This document shows positions 15,166 through 24,132 of a stretch of 24,281 nucleotides of DNA, in pieces; the stretch's first letter is position 1, and each line of letters opens with the position of its first letter. The position numbers and the translations under genes are program-made. The notes below the pieces were generated by a model. It ran no database searches. It saw only the letters and a list, made by a program, of their open reading frames with translations, and was not told the origin of the DNA. The stretch is from Gammaproteobacteria bacterium (GTDB taxonomy: Bacteria > Pseudomonadota > Gammaproteobacteria > Pseudomonadales > Pseudohongiellaceae). Location: the NCBI GenBank assembly GCA_947377625.1, contig CANCGR010000002.1, positions 1 through 24,281 of the forward strand. The letters are read 5' to 3'.

Positions 15166-18114
15166 ATGTCGTCATTCCTGAATATCCAGCCCCGCACACG
15201 CGGCATGCTGGCTGCACTGTTTGTCTTTGCTTTGCTCGCCTTGGGCAACAGCATGGTGGTGGTTCAACGTGGCGCCATCACCGTTGAGAAAAGCCCGAAT
15301 GACAAACGCGATTATCGGGCGCTGGTGCTCGATAACGGCATGAAGGTGTTGCTGGTGTCTGACCCGGCCGCTGATCGTGCGGCGGCTTCGGTGAATGTGG
15401 CGGCCGGTTCCAACAGTGATCCTGCGGCTTTCAGAGGCCTCGCGCATTTTCTTGAGCACATGCTGTTTCTCGGCACTGCCAAATATCCACAGTCAGATGA
15501 ATTCCAGGGTTTCATTACGTCACACGGCGGCAGCCACAACGCCTCCACTGCTTACGAGAATACCAATTTCTATTTCGAGCTCGATGCCAATTACCTGGAG
15601 CCGGCACTGGACCGCTTCTCACAGTTTTTTATCGCACCCACTTTTACTGCTGAATATGTGAACCGCGAGCGCAATGCCGTCAATTCCGAATACCAGAGCG
15701 GCTTGCAGGATGATGGGCGCCGTGGCCAGGCAGTAATGCGGGCGGTGCTGAATCCGCGTCATCCGATGGCCGGCTTCTCGGTGGGCAGTCTGGATACCTT
15801 GCAAGACCATGATGGCGTCACGCTGCGTGATGCCTTGCTGGCGCACTATGACCGTTACTATTCCGCCAACCTGATGTCGGTGGCTGTGTTCGGCAAGGAT
15901 AATCTCGACCAGCTCGAACAATGGGTGCGCACCCACTTCAGCGCCGTGGCGAACAAGCATCGCAGCAAGCCGTCGAGCAAGGAGCCGATGTTTGTGCAGG
16001 GCACCTTGCCGTTGCAGCTCAGCATCGAGCCGGTACGCGATACTCGTGCCTTGAGTTATTCGTTCCCGATTCCTGACATGCGTTTGCGTTATCGTGAACG
16101 CCCCGTCGATTATCTTGCCAACATGCTGGGCCATGAAGGGGAGGGCAGCTTGCTGAAAGTGCTGCGTGATCTCGGCTGGGCCAATGCCTTGAGTGCGGGT
16201 GGTGGCTTTGCAGCCGACAATCTCAACCTGTTCGACGTCAACATCTCGCTCACGCAAAGCGGCTTGCAGCATGTCGATGACATCACCGCGTTGCTGTTCC
16301 AGTTCATCGACCTCATCAGCCAGAAGGGCGTGGCCGAATGGCAGTACAAGGAGTTTGCCACCATGTCGTCGCTGGCGTTCCAGTATCAGGAGCCAGGTGG
16401 TGCAGTGGGTTTGGTGACCGGCATGTCGGAACGCATGCAGTTTTATCCGATGCAGGATTTGATCACCTCCAATTATTTCTATCGCAATTTTGATCCCCGG
16501 CTGATTCACAGCGTGCTGGACTTCATGCGCCCCGACAACATGCTGATGACAATATCAGCGCGTGGCGTTGAAACCGACAAAGTGGAACCTTGGTATTCAG
16601 TCAAATATTCCACCCGCCATATTGCCGCTGACCGCATCGCCAGCTGGCGCAAGTATCCGCATCAGGCTGCCTTGACCACCAATCAGCCCAATCCTTTCAT
16701 CCCGGAAAATCTTGCGATCAAACCGCTGAAAGGCGCGCCCTTGTCGCCAACCATTGCCAACGTGATGGAGAAACCGAAACTGCTGGTCAACAGCGATGGC
16801 GTCAGACTGTGGTTCAAGCAGGACAACCAGTTCTTCACGCCGCGTTCCAATTTCTTTGTTTATGCGATGACGCCGCTGTTCCAGAATTCGCTACGTAATT
16901 CACTGCTGGCCAATTTCGTGGTGTCGCTGGTCAATGACAAATTGAGTGCTTATGCCTATCCCGCCAATCTGGCCGGCGCCGATTTCGGCATTGGTGCCCG
17001 CAGTCGCGGTTTCACCATTGCGCTCAGTGGCTACAGCGACAAACAGACGCAGTTGCTGGAGACCTTGCTGAAAACGCTGACCGCCGCTGATTTCGACCGC
17101 GAACGTTTCAATATCATCAAGAACGAGATGATTCGCAGCTGGCAAAACGCCGAGCTGCAAACGCCCTACATGCGCCTGTTCGGTGAAGTGCAGGCGCTGA
17201 TGGCGAATCCCTACTGGTCCAACGACGAGAGCATTGCACAGGTGCGCAGCATCAGTTTCGATGATGTGAAATCTTTCGTGCCGATCATGTTGTCGTCGTT
17301 GCGCCTTGATGCGCTGTTTCACGGCAATGCCGAAGAAAGTGATGCCAGGGACATGATGGCGCTGGTAAGCCGCTATTTGCATGCCTCTGCTACGGCTCCT
17401 GTTTCCGGCTTTGGCACTGTGCTGAAACTGCCGCCACACAGCCGCATCATCCAGGAGATGGCGATTGCGCATGACGACTCCGCCATCGTGGTTTATTTGC
17501 AGGCGACCGATGACAGCTGGCATACGCGTGCACTGGTGGATCTGCTGGCCACCATGATGGGCGCGCCGTTTTTCGACACCTTGCGCACACAGCAGCAGCT
17601 TGGTTATGTCGTCAATGCCGGCACCATGCCGGTGCTGAAAGTTACTGGTCTGGCGCTGACCATTGAATCGCCGGTGGCCGATCCGCTGGAGCTGGAAACG
17701 CGCATCAATGCCTTCCTGGGCTCTTATGCGCAAACACTGGCCGATATGCCGGCCGAGCAGTTCAACGCCATCAAGTCAGGCTTCCTCAACGATTTGCGGC
17801 AGGTGCCTGATCAGCTGGATGCGCTCAGTAGTCGTTACTGGAGTGACATCCTGCTCGAGGAATTCACCGCCGATTCAGGTTTGAAAATGGCTGATGCGGT
17901 GTCGAATATCACACAGCAGGAAGTGATCGACTACTATCGCTCGCACGTGGCTGACCTCAGTGCCGCGCGCGTGGTGGCCCGCAGCGCGGGGCGTCCGCAC
18001 ATGACAGGCTTCCTGGCTCGCAAGAAAGAACCGGCAACGAGCGTGGTTATTGAGGCAGGCCACACGTCGTACGCGGACTTCAAAGCCGGCAAGCAGTTGT
18101 ACACCTATCCCTAA
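15166..18114 (+). CDS. periplasmic pitrilysin-like (M16) zinc protease
   Basis: The 982-residue protein has the insulinase/pitrilysin architecture of four M16 domains. The inverted zinc motif is H94-F-L-E97-H98, and the third ligand E175 in NAVNSEYQ stands 77 residues after H98, as in E. coli pitrilysin. The C-terminal half keeps the inactive-domain features, such as FFDTLRTQQQLGYVV. The N-terminus has a hydrophobic segment after RTRG (about residues 14-30), which is either a signal peptide or an anchor, so the enzyme is expected in the periplasm. It would degrade small peptides. The ATG at 15166 is the most sensible start; no strong ribosome site precedes it, and ATG 15205 is an alternative. 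The palindrome TGAGC-a-GCTCA lies at 15112-15122. An EamA gene follows after 29 bases. Confidence 0.92.
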   Translation: MSSFLNIQPRTRGMLAALFVFALLALGNSMVVVQRGAITVEKSPNDKRDYRALVLDNGMKVLLVSDPAADRAAASVNVAAGSNSDPAAFRGLAHFLEHMLFLGTAKYPQSDEFQGFITSHGGSHNASTAYENTNFYFELDANYLEPALDRFSQFFIAPTFTAEYVNRERNAVNSEYQSGLQDDGRRGQAVMRAVLNPRHPMAGFSVGSLDTLQDHDGVTLRDALLAHYDRYYSANLMSVAVFGKDNLDQLEQWVRTHFSAVANKHRSKPSSKEPMFVQGTLPLQLSIEPVRDTRALSYSFPIPDMRLRYRERPVDYLANMLGHEGEGSLLKVLRDLGWANALSAGGGFAADNLNLFDVNISLTQSGLQHVDDITALLFQFIDLISQKGVAEWQYKEFATMSSLAFQYQEPGGAVGLVTGMSERMQFYPMQDLITSNYFYRNFDPRLIHSVLDFMRPDNMLMTISARGVETDKVEPWYSVKYSTRHIAADRIASWRKYPHQAALTTNQPNPFIPENLAIKPLKGAPLSPTIANVMEKPKLLVNSDGVRLWFKQDNQFFTPRSNFFVYAMTPLFQNSLRNSLLANFVVSLVNDKLSAYAYPANLAGADFGIGARSRGFTIALSGYSDKQTQLLETLLKTLTAADFDRERFNIIKNEMIRSWQNAELQTPYMRLFGEVQALMANPYWSNDESIAQVRSISFDDVKSFVPIMLSSLRLDALFHGNAEESDARDMMALVSRYLHASATAPVSGFGTVLKLPPHSRIIQEMAIAHDDSAIVVYLQATDDSWHTRALVDLLATMMGAPFFDTLRTQQQLGYVVNAGTMPVLKVTGLALTIESPVADPLELETRINAFLGSYAQTLADMPAEQFNAIKSGFLNDLRQVPDQLDALSSRYWSDILLEEFTADSGLKMADAVSNITQQEVIDYYRSHVADLSAARVVARSAGRPHMTGFLARKKEPATSVVIEAGHTSYADFKAGKQLYTYP

Positions 18115-18143
18115 CCACCATTGGCAAGCAGGAGCTTCATAAC

Positions 18144-19073
18144 ATGCGCGCCTGGTTGGGATTCTGGTTGTCGTTGCTCACCGCTGTCATGTGGGGAATG
18201 CTGCCAGTAGCGATGGTGCTGGTGCTGGGCAAGCTCGACGTCGTCACCATCACTTGGGCGCGGTTTGCATTCGCCACCATATGTGTGGGCTTGTTGCTCC
18301 GTCAGCGCAAGCAATTGCCAAAATTGCAGTTACTCGATATCAATCGACGCTGGTTGCTGGTGATAGCCGTGCTGGGCTTGCTCGGCAACTTTCTGCTGTA
18401 TCTGGTCGGGCTTGACCTGCTCAATCCGGAAGCCACGCAAACCATCATTCAAATCGCACCCATTGTGCTGCTGTTTGGCAGTGTCTATTTCAACGGCGAA
18501 CGACTGGCACCACTGGAATGGATCGGTGCTTTGTTGCTGATGCTGGGATTGCTGCTGTTCTTCAACCAGCGGCTGGCCAGTATTTTCAGTGCGCTGACCG
18601 GCGAAACATTGGGGTTGATCAGCATGCTGGCAGCGGCGTTGTCGTGGAGCATTTATGGTTTGGTTCAGAAACGTCTGTTGCAAGTGCTGAGTTCCATCCA
18701 GCTTACTTTCCTGATCTATGCGGCCGGCACGGTGCTGTTACTGGTGTTCAGTTCGCCGTTGGCCTTGCTGCATCTCACGCTGTTGCAATACAGCGCGCTG
18801 CTGTTTTGTTGTCTCAACATGGTGTTGGGTTATGGCGCCTTCACCGAAGCCATGCGCGTATGGCAGGCTGCGAAGGTGAGTGCAATGATTGCACTGGCGC
18901 CGGTGTTCACCATTGTTTCGATGAAGCTGGCGGTGTGGGCCATGCCTGAGCATTTCGCCAGCAGCCAGTTGAATGCGCTGGCATATGTGGGCGCATTGAC
19001 GGTGGTGGCGGGTTCCATGCTGGCAGCATTGGGCAAGCAGGGTTTTGTCGGCTGGCGCACAAGCCGGAAATAA
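18144..19073 (+). CDS. EamA/DMT-superfamily transporter
   Basis: The 309-residue inner-membrane protein has about ten hydrophobic segments arranged as two EamA repeats (about 7-140 and 155-290). The first contains LLTAVMWGMLPVA and NPEATQTIIQIAPI, the second AALSWSIYGLVQKRLL and MIALAPVFTIV. Family members export or import metabolites such as amino acids; the substrate here is unknown. A GGAG stands nine bases before the ATG. The 29-base gap to the M16 protease suggests they share a transcript. Confidence 0.9.
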   Translation: MRAWLGFWLSLLTAVMWGMLPVAMVLVLGKLDVVTITWARFAFATICVGLLLRQRKQLPKLQLLDINRRWLLVIAVLGLLGNFLLYLVGLDLLNPEATQTIIQIAPIVLLFGSVYFNGERLAPLEWIGALLLMLGLLLFFNQRLASIFSALTGETLGLISMLAAALSWSIYGLVQKRLLQVLSSIQLTFLIYAAGTVLLLVFSSPLALLHLTLLQYSALLFCCLNMVLGYGAFTEAMRVWQAAKVSAMIALAPVFTIVSMKLAVWAMPEHFASSQLNALAYVGALTVVAGSMLAALGKQGFVGWRTSRK

Positions 19074-19142
19074 ATCAACCCAGCCTTGGTTTTCTCAACA
19101 GAAAAAAAACAGTCGTAGCGAACAACGAACCGAGCGTGCTCC

Positions 19143-20483
19143 ATGAGTCCAGAAGATTTTCGTCTTGTTCTTGCCGCCATTACCGGCATAGCAGCGTCTG
19201 TGCTGCTTATTGTCAAAGCGCGCGTGCATCCGTTTATCGCCTTGCTGTGTGGCGCATTTACCGTAGGTTTGTTGGCCGGACTCAGCACCACTGACACTGC
19301 TGCTGCGGTGCAGAAAGGCGTTGGCGATATTTTGGGTGGCACTGGTTTGGTGGTGGCCTTGGGTATGTCGCTCGGCGCGATGCTGCATTTGTCGAATGGT
19401 GCTGCGGCACTGGCGCGCGGAGCGTTGCATTTGACTGGCCCGAAGGGTGCGCCGTGGGGAAGCTTGCTGGCTGCGATGGTGATTGGACTGCCGCTGTTTT
19501 TCGAAACAGGACTGGTATTGTTGCTGCCGGTGGTAACCGCTGCTGCTGCGAGTCTTTACCACGGCAAAGAGCGTGATGAGGGCAAGCTGCGACTGATGCT
19601 GCCAGCACTGGCGGGGCTGTCGGTAATGCATGCGTTGGTGCCACCGCATCCGGGTCCGTTGCTGGCGGTCAACACCTTGCACGCCAATCTGGGGCTCACC
19701 ATTGGTTACGGCATTCTGGTGGCAATACCCACCAGCATCATCGCGGGTCCGTTGCTGGCGCGTTATCTGGCACGCGGCATTGTGCTGGCAGAGCCGATGA
19801 TCGCGTCTGTTGATTTGCAAGTGCCGCCACCACGCAAACTGTTTGCATTGGTGGTGCTGTTAATGCCGGTGCTGTTGATTGCCGTGGGTGAATCAAAGAC
19901 CTTGCTGCCGGCTTCCGCATTTTTCAATTGGCTGTCCTTCGCCGCCAACCCGGTGCTGGCGCTGCTGATTGCCAACTTGTTGGCCTTGCCACTGTTGTTT
20001 GGCCATCGTTTGCTGGAGCCAAAAATCCAGGCGGCGATTTGGGCTGAGGCCATGGTGCCGGTGGGCGCGATACTGCTGTCGATCGGTGCTGGTGGCGCGC
20101 TCAAGCAAGTGCTGGTGAGTGCCGGACTGTCAGATCTTTTGGCGCGCCTGGCGACGGCACAGGCGTTATCGCCGTTGCTGCTGGCCTGGTTGATTGCGGT
20201 GGGAATTCGCCTTGCTACGGGTTCTGCAACAGTGGCGACCATCACTACTGCCGGTGTTATTCCTGGCGTGGTGGCAGCCACGGGTGCAGCGCCGGAATGG
20301 GTAGTGCTGGCGATTGGCGCTGGCTCGATATTTTTCTCACACGTTAATGACCCGGGCTTCTGGCTGGTGCGCAGTTATCTGGGCACCAGCACCGCTGATA
20401 CCTTTCGCACGTGGTCGGTGCTGGATACAGTGATTTCAGTGGTGGCGCTTATCTTCATTTTGATTGGCAGCCACTTGTTATAG
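19143..20483 (+). CDS. GntP family permease (gluconate/sugar acid:H+ symporter type)
   Basis: The 446-residue polytopic protein follows GntP features: ARVHPFIALLCGAFTVGLLAG, GVGDILGGTGLVVALGMSLGAML, IGLPLFFETGLVLLLPV, LVPPHPGPLLAVN, and the C-terminal FFSHVNDPGFWLVRSYLG followed by TFRTWSVLDTVISV. Such permeases import gluconate or related hydroxy acids with protons. No gluconate kinase, dehydratase or GntR-like regulator is in the window, so the substrate is open. The 69-base gap after the EamA gene is long enough for its own promoter, but none is clear. A large hairpin begins at its stop codon. Confidence 0.93.
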   Translation: MSPEDFRLVLAAITGIAASVLLIVKARVHPFIALLCGAFTVGLLAGLSTTDTAAAVQKGVGDILGGTGLVVALGMSLGAMLHLSNGAAALARGALHLTGPKGAPWGSLLAAMVIGLPLFFETGLVLLLPVVTAAAASLYHGKERDEGKLRLMLPALAGLSVMHALVPPHPGPLLAVNTLHANLGLTIGYGILVAIPTSIIAGPLLARYLARGIVLAEPMIASVDLQVPPPRKLFALVVLLMPVLLIAVGESKTLLPASAFFNWLSFAANPVLALLIANLLALPLLFGHRLLEPKIQAAIWAEAMVPVGAILLSIGAGGALKQVLVSAGLSDLLARLATAQALSPLLLAWLIAVGIRLATGSATVATITTAGVIPGVVAATGAAPEWVVLAIGAGSIFFSHVNDPGFWLVRSYLGTSTADTFRTWSVLDTVISVVALIFILIGSHLL

Positions 20484-20518
20484 CTGCGTTGGCTAGACCC
20501 TTGGCGCCAACGTAGTTA
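20481..20518 (+). terminator. hairpin at the end of the GntP gene, possible terminator or regulatory site
   Basis: Starting at the stop codon, bases 20481-20493 pair with 20506-20518, giving a 13-bp stem with two G-U pairs around a 12-nt loop; the core is CGTTGGC and GCCAACG. The loop side contains the perfect 10-bp palindrome TTGGCGCCAA (20501-20510). No T run follows, so a simple intrinsic terminator is doubtful. The inner palindrome could instead be a protein-binding site ahead of the next operon. Confidence 0.5.
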
Positions 20519-20578
20519 AGCTTGCCGCGCTGCAAACCTTCACTCATTCAACCCTCACAAAGAAGAAAGGATACTCGT

Positions 20579-21055
20579 ATGTGCATTAAACGCTTGCTTG
20601 CTACTGTCAGTCTTGTACTTGTCTCTACTACCACTTATGCCGGCCCGGCCGCCAAAATCGCCGACCTCGCATGGATGAGCGGCACCTGGTCCGCCGCCCT
20701 TGGGCCGAATACGCTCGAAGAAAACTGGATCAGCGCCGCTGGCGGTGGCATTGCCGCGATGGTGCGCATGAGCGGTGCCAAAGGCGTAAGCATGTGGGAA
20801 GTGATCACCATCGAAGAAAAGGAAGGTTCGCTGACGATGAGTGTGCAGCAGTGGGGCAGTGGTTTTGAACCGCGCTCGCCAGTAGCGCAGAAACTGGAGC
20901 TGGAAGAAATCAGCGACAAGCGTGTCAAATTCAAAGCGGTTACTGAAGGCAGCATGACGTCGTTGGGCTACAGCCGCAGTGCCGACAACACCTTCACCAT
21001 TGAGATGGGTCAGCCCAAGGGCAATGTGGCGAAGCTGGAACTGAAGGCCAAGTGA
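20579..21055 (+). CDS. secreted DUF6265 domain protein
   Basis: The 158-residue protein has a type I signal peptide (MCIKRLLATVSLVLVSTTTYA, then GPAAK). The mature part is LAWMSGTWSAALG, then LEENWISAAGGGIAAMVRMSG and MWEVITIEEKEGSLTMSVQQW. This fits the DUF6265 beta-rich family, in which an LxGxW start and an EExW-PAGG segment recur; function is unknown. The ATG at 20579 is preceded by AAAGGA (20566-20571) seven bases away. The stop overlaps the next start (TGATG), so the two secreted proteins are probably made together. Confidence 0.82.
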   Translation: MCIKRLLATVSLVLVSTTTYAGPAAKIADLAWMSGTWSAALGPNTLEENWISAAGGGIAAMVRMSGAKGVSMWEVITIEEKEGSLTMSVQQWGSGFEPRSPVAQKLELEEISDKRVKFKAVTEGSMTSLGYSRSADNTFTIEMGQPKGNVAKLELKAK

Positions 21056-24000
21056 TGCGTAGCGAGTGCCTGATCCTGTTGGCTCTGTTTGCTGCAAGCA
21101 CAGCGGTCGCAGGGCCTTCAGTCTATTTGACAGCACCGAATGATCCACGCGCCGTTATCGTCAAAGCACAAGGTGACGGCAAAGCAGATGACACCAAGGC
21201 AATTCAAGCAGCGCTCGACGCCGCTGAAGCGAAAGGCGCGGGCGGGATCGTGTTCCTGCCGTCTGGTCGTTATCGGTTAAGCGGCACGATTTATCTGTGG
21301 CCCGGCGTGCGCCTGCTTGGTGTTGGTGCCACGCGTCCGGTGCTGGTGCTGGGCGACAACACGCCAGGGTTCCAGCAAGGCATTGCCAATATGGTGATCT
21401 TTGCGGGGCGTGGGCCTACTGCGCCAAACGCTGCTGCTCCCAAAGTGCCATTCCCACCACCCGGCAGTGTGCCGTTGCGAAACGATATCGCTGATGCAAA
21501 CTCCGGCACGTTCTTTTCTGCGATGGGCAATATCGATATTGAGATTGGTGCGGGGAACCCTGCGGCAGCCGCGATTCGTTTTCATGCGGCTCAGCATGCG
21601 TATCTTCGGCATATGGATTTCAAACTTGGTTCGGCGTTTGCCGGGATTTATCAAGCAGGGAATGAGGCAGAGGATCTGCACTTTTATGGTGGACGCTACG
21701 GCATCGTTACTGAAAAGCCCTCGGCGGCGTGGCAGTTTACATTGATCGATTCCACTTTTGACGGTCAGCGTGATGCGGCCATTCGTGAACATGAAGCCGG
21801 GCTTACGCTGATCAATGTCGCGATCAGCAACACCAAGGTCGGCATCGACATTGATCAAGGCTATGGCGACTGGCTGTGGGGCAAGGATGTGCGCTTCACC
21901 AATGTGTCGCAGGCCGGCGTGGTGATTTCCAATGAGAACAATGTTTATACGCAGATCGGTTTTGAAAATGCGCTGGTCAGTAACACCCCGACCTTCGCGC
22001 GCTTTCGCGACAGTGGCAGTACTGTTGGGCACAAAGAACGCATTTATCGCATCGATGATTTTACTTACGGGCTAAGTTTGCCGGGCCTTGGCAGCACGGG
22101 CGCCTATGCAACCACTTATCACGCCAGCAGCATCAAGCGTTTGCCACCGCCAAGACCAAGTGCAATCCGCGCGCTGCCTGCGGTGCAGAATTGGGCCAAT
22201 GTGCATGATCTCGGCGTGGTAGGTGACGGCAAGACTGATGACACGGCCGCACTGCAAGCCGCCATCAATACGAAGCCGGTGCTCTACTTTCCCAGCGGCT
22301 TCTACAAAATTACCGACACACTTCATCTCAAGGTTGACACCGTGCTGATCGGGCTGCATCCCAGCACAACCCAGCTGGTGGTGCCGGATGAGACGCCTGT
22401 CTTTCAAGGCGTGGGCACCCCCAAGGCGATGATTGAAGCGCCACAAGGTGGCGACAATATTGTGTCGGGCCTGGGCCTGTTTGCCGGTGGTATCAATGCA
22501 CGCGCGACCAACGTGTTGTGGCAGGCCGGCGCGAACTCGCTGGTGGATGATGTGAAGATCGAAGGCGGCCACGGCACACAGCTGCAGGACGGCACGCGCT
22601 TCAATCCCTACGACGCCACTCACAGCGCCGACCCTGATCCGCGCAAACGCTGGGATGCACAGTATCCGAGTCTTCTGGTCACCAATGGCGGTGGTGGCAC
22701 CTTTTCCAATATCTGGACGGTGAACACTTATGCGCAAGCGGGCTTCAGTGTTTCTGACACCAAGACACCGGGCCATGTCTACCAAATGTCGAACGAGCAT
22801 CATGTGCGTGCCGAGTTTGTGCTCAACCGCGCGGAAAACTGGGAATTTCTGGCGCCGCAGACTGAAGAGGAAGTAGGTGAGAGTCAGGATGCAGTGTCGT
22901 TCGATATTCGCAACTCTTACAACATTCTGTTCGCGAACTACCACGCTTATCGCGTTACACGCGGTGTGAAGCCGGCACTGACGGCAGTGCGTTTGGAGAA
23001 TTCCAGCGAGCTGTATTTTCGCAACGTGCATGTGAATGCCGAGAGCGGGTTGGCAACCTGCGATGCCAATGGCTGTGGCACCTATTTGCGTGCCAGCAAA
23101 TTTCCGTTTGAAAACGCAATCATTGATGTCTCGCGCGATCTGCAAGTGCGTGAACGTGAGTTCGCGGTGCTGGATATTGCAGCGACTTTTTCACCACCAC
23201 CCAACGCGGAAGCCAAGCCCACCAAACTCGCAGGTGATTTCTTTTCCATCGCCGGCGCTGCCACTGATGCAGTCGGCAAGCTGTATTTCATTGATCGAAA
23301 ATTTCAAAGAATCTACGGTTGGAATGCAAAGCAGGGTTTGAGCATTGAGCGTGACGCCACACTTGATCCGGTCAATCTGGCGGTCGATAAGTCGGGTAAT
23401 GTGTTGGTTTTGTCGTCCTTTGGTGCAGAGGGCACCGTCTACTCATTCAAACCGGGCTCGCCGGAAACGGAGCTTGTCTTGATTGCGCCAACGCCCACGG
23501 CCACACATGCAAACGCAACAACACTGCTGCCCGGCAATTTCTGGAACAACGGCGAGTTCAAGGATCAGTACGATGCAGCCACCGATCAAAGCACTACGCT
23601 GGCCGAGCTGTTCGTGCGCGACGTGGGGTCGGCGAAGGCGCGTGAATATGTGTCGCCCGATGGCAGTTTGGTGCTGCCCGCATTCCGTACGTTCCAGCAA
23701 GGGCCACCCACTCATCTGGGCTGGCGCTTTTCGGATACGCTGGACACTTATGGCTTTGTCGCAGCAAAAACCGGTGAACGTGTGCTGGTCAGCAACGAAT
23801 CCGAAGGCAAGGTGTATTCCGGCGTCGTTGGCCCCGGCGGAGCCGTGACTGAACTCAAGCCCTTTGCCAATCGCGGTGGCGAAAGTGTGGCAGTGGATGC
23901 GGCAGGCAATGTCTATATCGCCAACGGTCAGATTTTTGTGTTTGATGCCAGCGGCAAGCAGATTGAACAGATTGATGTGCCTGAGCGCCCTCTGCAATTG

Positions 24001-24072
24001 GTTTTTGGAGGCGATGATAACCGTACGTTATTCATCCTCTCGCATCACTCGCTCTATTCGTTGCGGCGGTAG
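21055..24072 (+). CDS. large secreted protein: tandem pectate-lyase-superfamily (GH55-like) beta-helices plus NHL/SMP-30-like propeller
   Basis: The 1005-residue protein starts with a signal peptide (LILLALFAASTAVA-GPS). Two Pectate_lyase_3-type entries carry the hallmark GDGKxDDT at residues 40-47 and 390-397, each followed by a PSG-Y-turn: FLPSGRYRLSGTIYL and YFPSGFYKITDTLHL. The 350-residue spacing matches the paired beta-helices of GH55 beta-1,3-glucanases. A third part (about 730-1005) shows propeller-like repeats such as DAVGKLYFIDRKFQRIYGW, LAVDKSGNVLVLSS, and VAVDAAGNVYIANGQIFVFD. The glycan substrate is unknown and catalytic residues cannot be assigned safely. The propeller lacks the N-terminal Glu typical of active SMP-30 lactonases. 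ATG 21055 is preferred over GTG 21052 because AAGG stands seven bases upstream. Confidence 0.85.
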   Translation: MRSECLILLALFAASTAVAGPSVYLTAPNDPRAVIVKAQGDGKADDTKAIQAALDAAEAKGAGGIVFLPSGRYRLSGTIYLWPGVRLLGVGATRPVLVLGDNTPGFQQGIANMVIFAGRGPTAPNAAAPKVPFPPPGSVPLRNDIADANSGTFFSAMGNIDIEIGAGNPAAAAIRFHAAQHAYLRHMDFKLGSAFAGIYQAGNEAEDLHFYGGRYGIVTEKPSAAWQFTLIDSTFDGQRDAAIREHEAGLTLINVAISNTKVGIDIDQGYGDWLWGKDVRFTNVSQAGVVISNENNVYTQIGFENALVSNTPTFARFRDSGSTVGHKERIYRIDDFTYGLSLPGLGSTGAYATTYHASSIKRLPPPRPSAIRALPAVQNWANVHDLGVVGDGKTDDTAALQAAINTKPVLYFPSGFYKITDTLHLKVDTVLIGLHPSTTQLVVPDETPVFQGVGTPKAMIEAPQGGDNIVSGLGLFAGGINARATNVLWQAGANSLVDDVKIEGGHGTQLQDGTRFNPYDATHSADPDPRKRWDAQYPSLLVTNGGGGTFSNIWTVNTYAQAGFSVSDTKTPGHVYQMSNEHHVRAEFVLNRAENWEFLAPQTEEEVGESQDAVSFDIRNSYNILFANYHAYRVTRGVKPALTAVRLENSSELYFRNVHVNAESGLATCDANGCGTYLRASKFPFENAIIDVSRDLQVREREFAVLDIAATFSPPPNAEAKPTKLAGDFFSIAGAATDAVGKLYFIDRKFQRIYGWNAKQGLSIERDATLDPVNLAVDKSGNVLVLSSFGAEGTVYSFKPGSPETELVLIAPTPTATHANATTLLPGNFWNNGEFKDQYDAATDQSTTLAELFVRDVGSAKAREYVSPDGSLVLPAFRTFQQGPPTHLGWRFSDTLDTYGFVAAKTGERVLVSNESEGKVYSGVVGPGGAVTELKPFANRGGESVAVDAAGNVYIANGQIFVFDASGKQIEQIDVPERPLQLVFGGDDNRTLFILSHHSLYSLRR

Positions 24073-24132
24073 CGCTTTGTGAGTCTTTCGTGACGGTTGC
24101 AAAAGACCAGCTTAAGCGGCGTTGAATCAACT
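24073..24132. other. convergent intergenic region
   Basis: Sixty bases lie between the convergent stops. GTCTTT (24083-24088) and AAAGAC (24102-24107) could form a weak 6-bp stem with a 13-base loop, and GCTTAAGC is an 8-bp palindrome. No T tract is present, so no terminator is claimed. Confidence 0.3.

Noticed and set aside
14174..15217. 347-codon open frame opposite srkA
   Set aside because: srkA on the plus strand is conserved end to end; the antisense translation shows no domain.
15619..16509. 296-codon open frame on the minus strand inside the M16 protease gene
   Set aside because: It is antisense to a strongly conserved protease, its translation is rich in His/Gln/Arg with no recognisable domain, and it looks like a codon-usage shadow.
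22072..23145. 357-codon open frame on the minus strand inside the GH55-like gene
   Set aside because: It is antisense to the clear beta-helix coding region, without a ribosome site or family resemblance.
24083..24107. GTCTTT/AAAGAC stem as a bidirectional terminator between the last two genes
   Set aside because: The stem is short and AT-rich with a 13-base loop and no T tract on either side.
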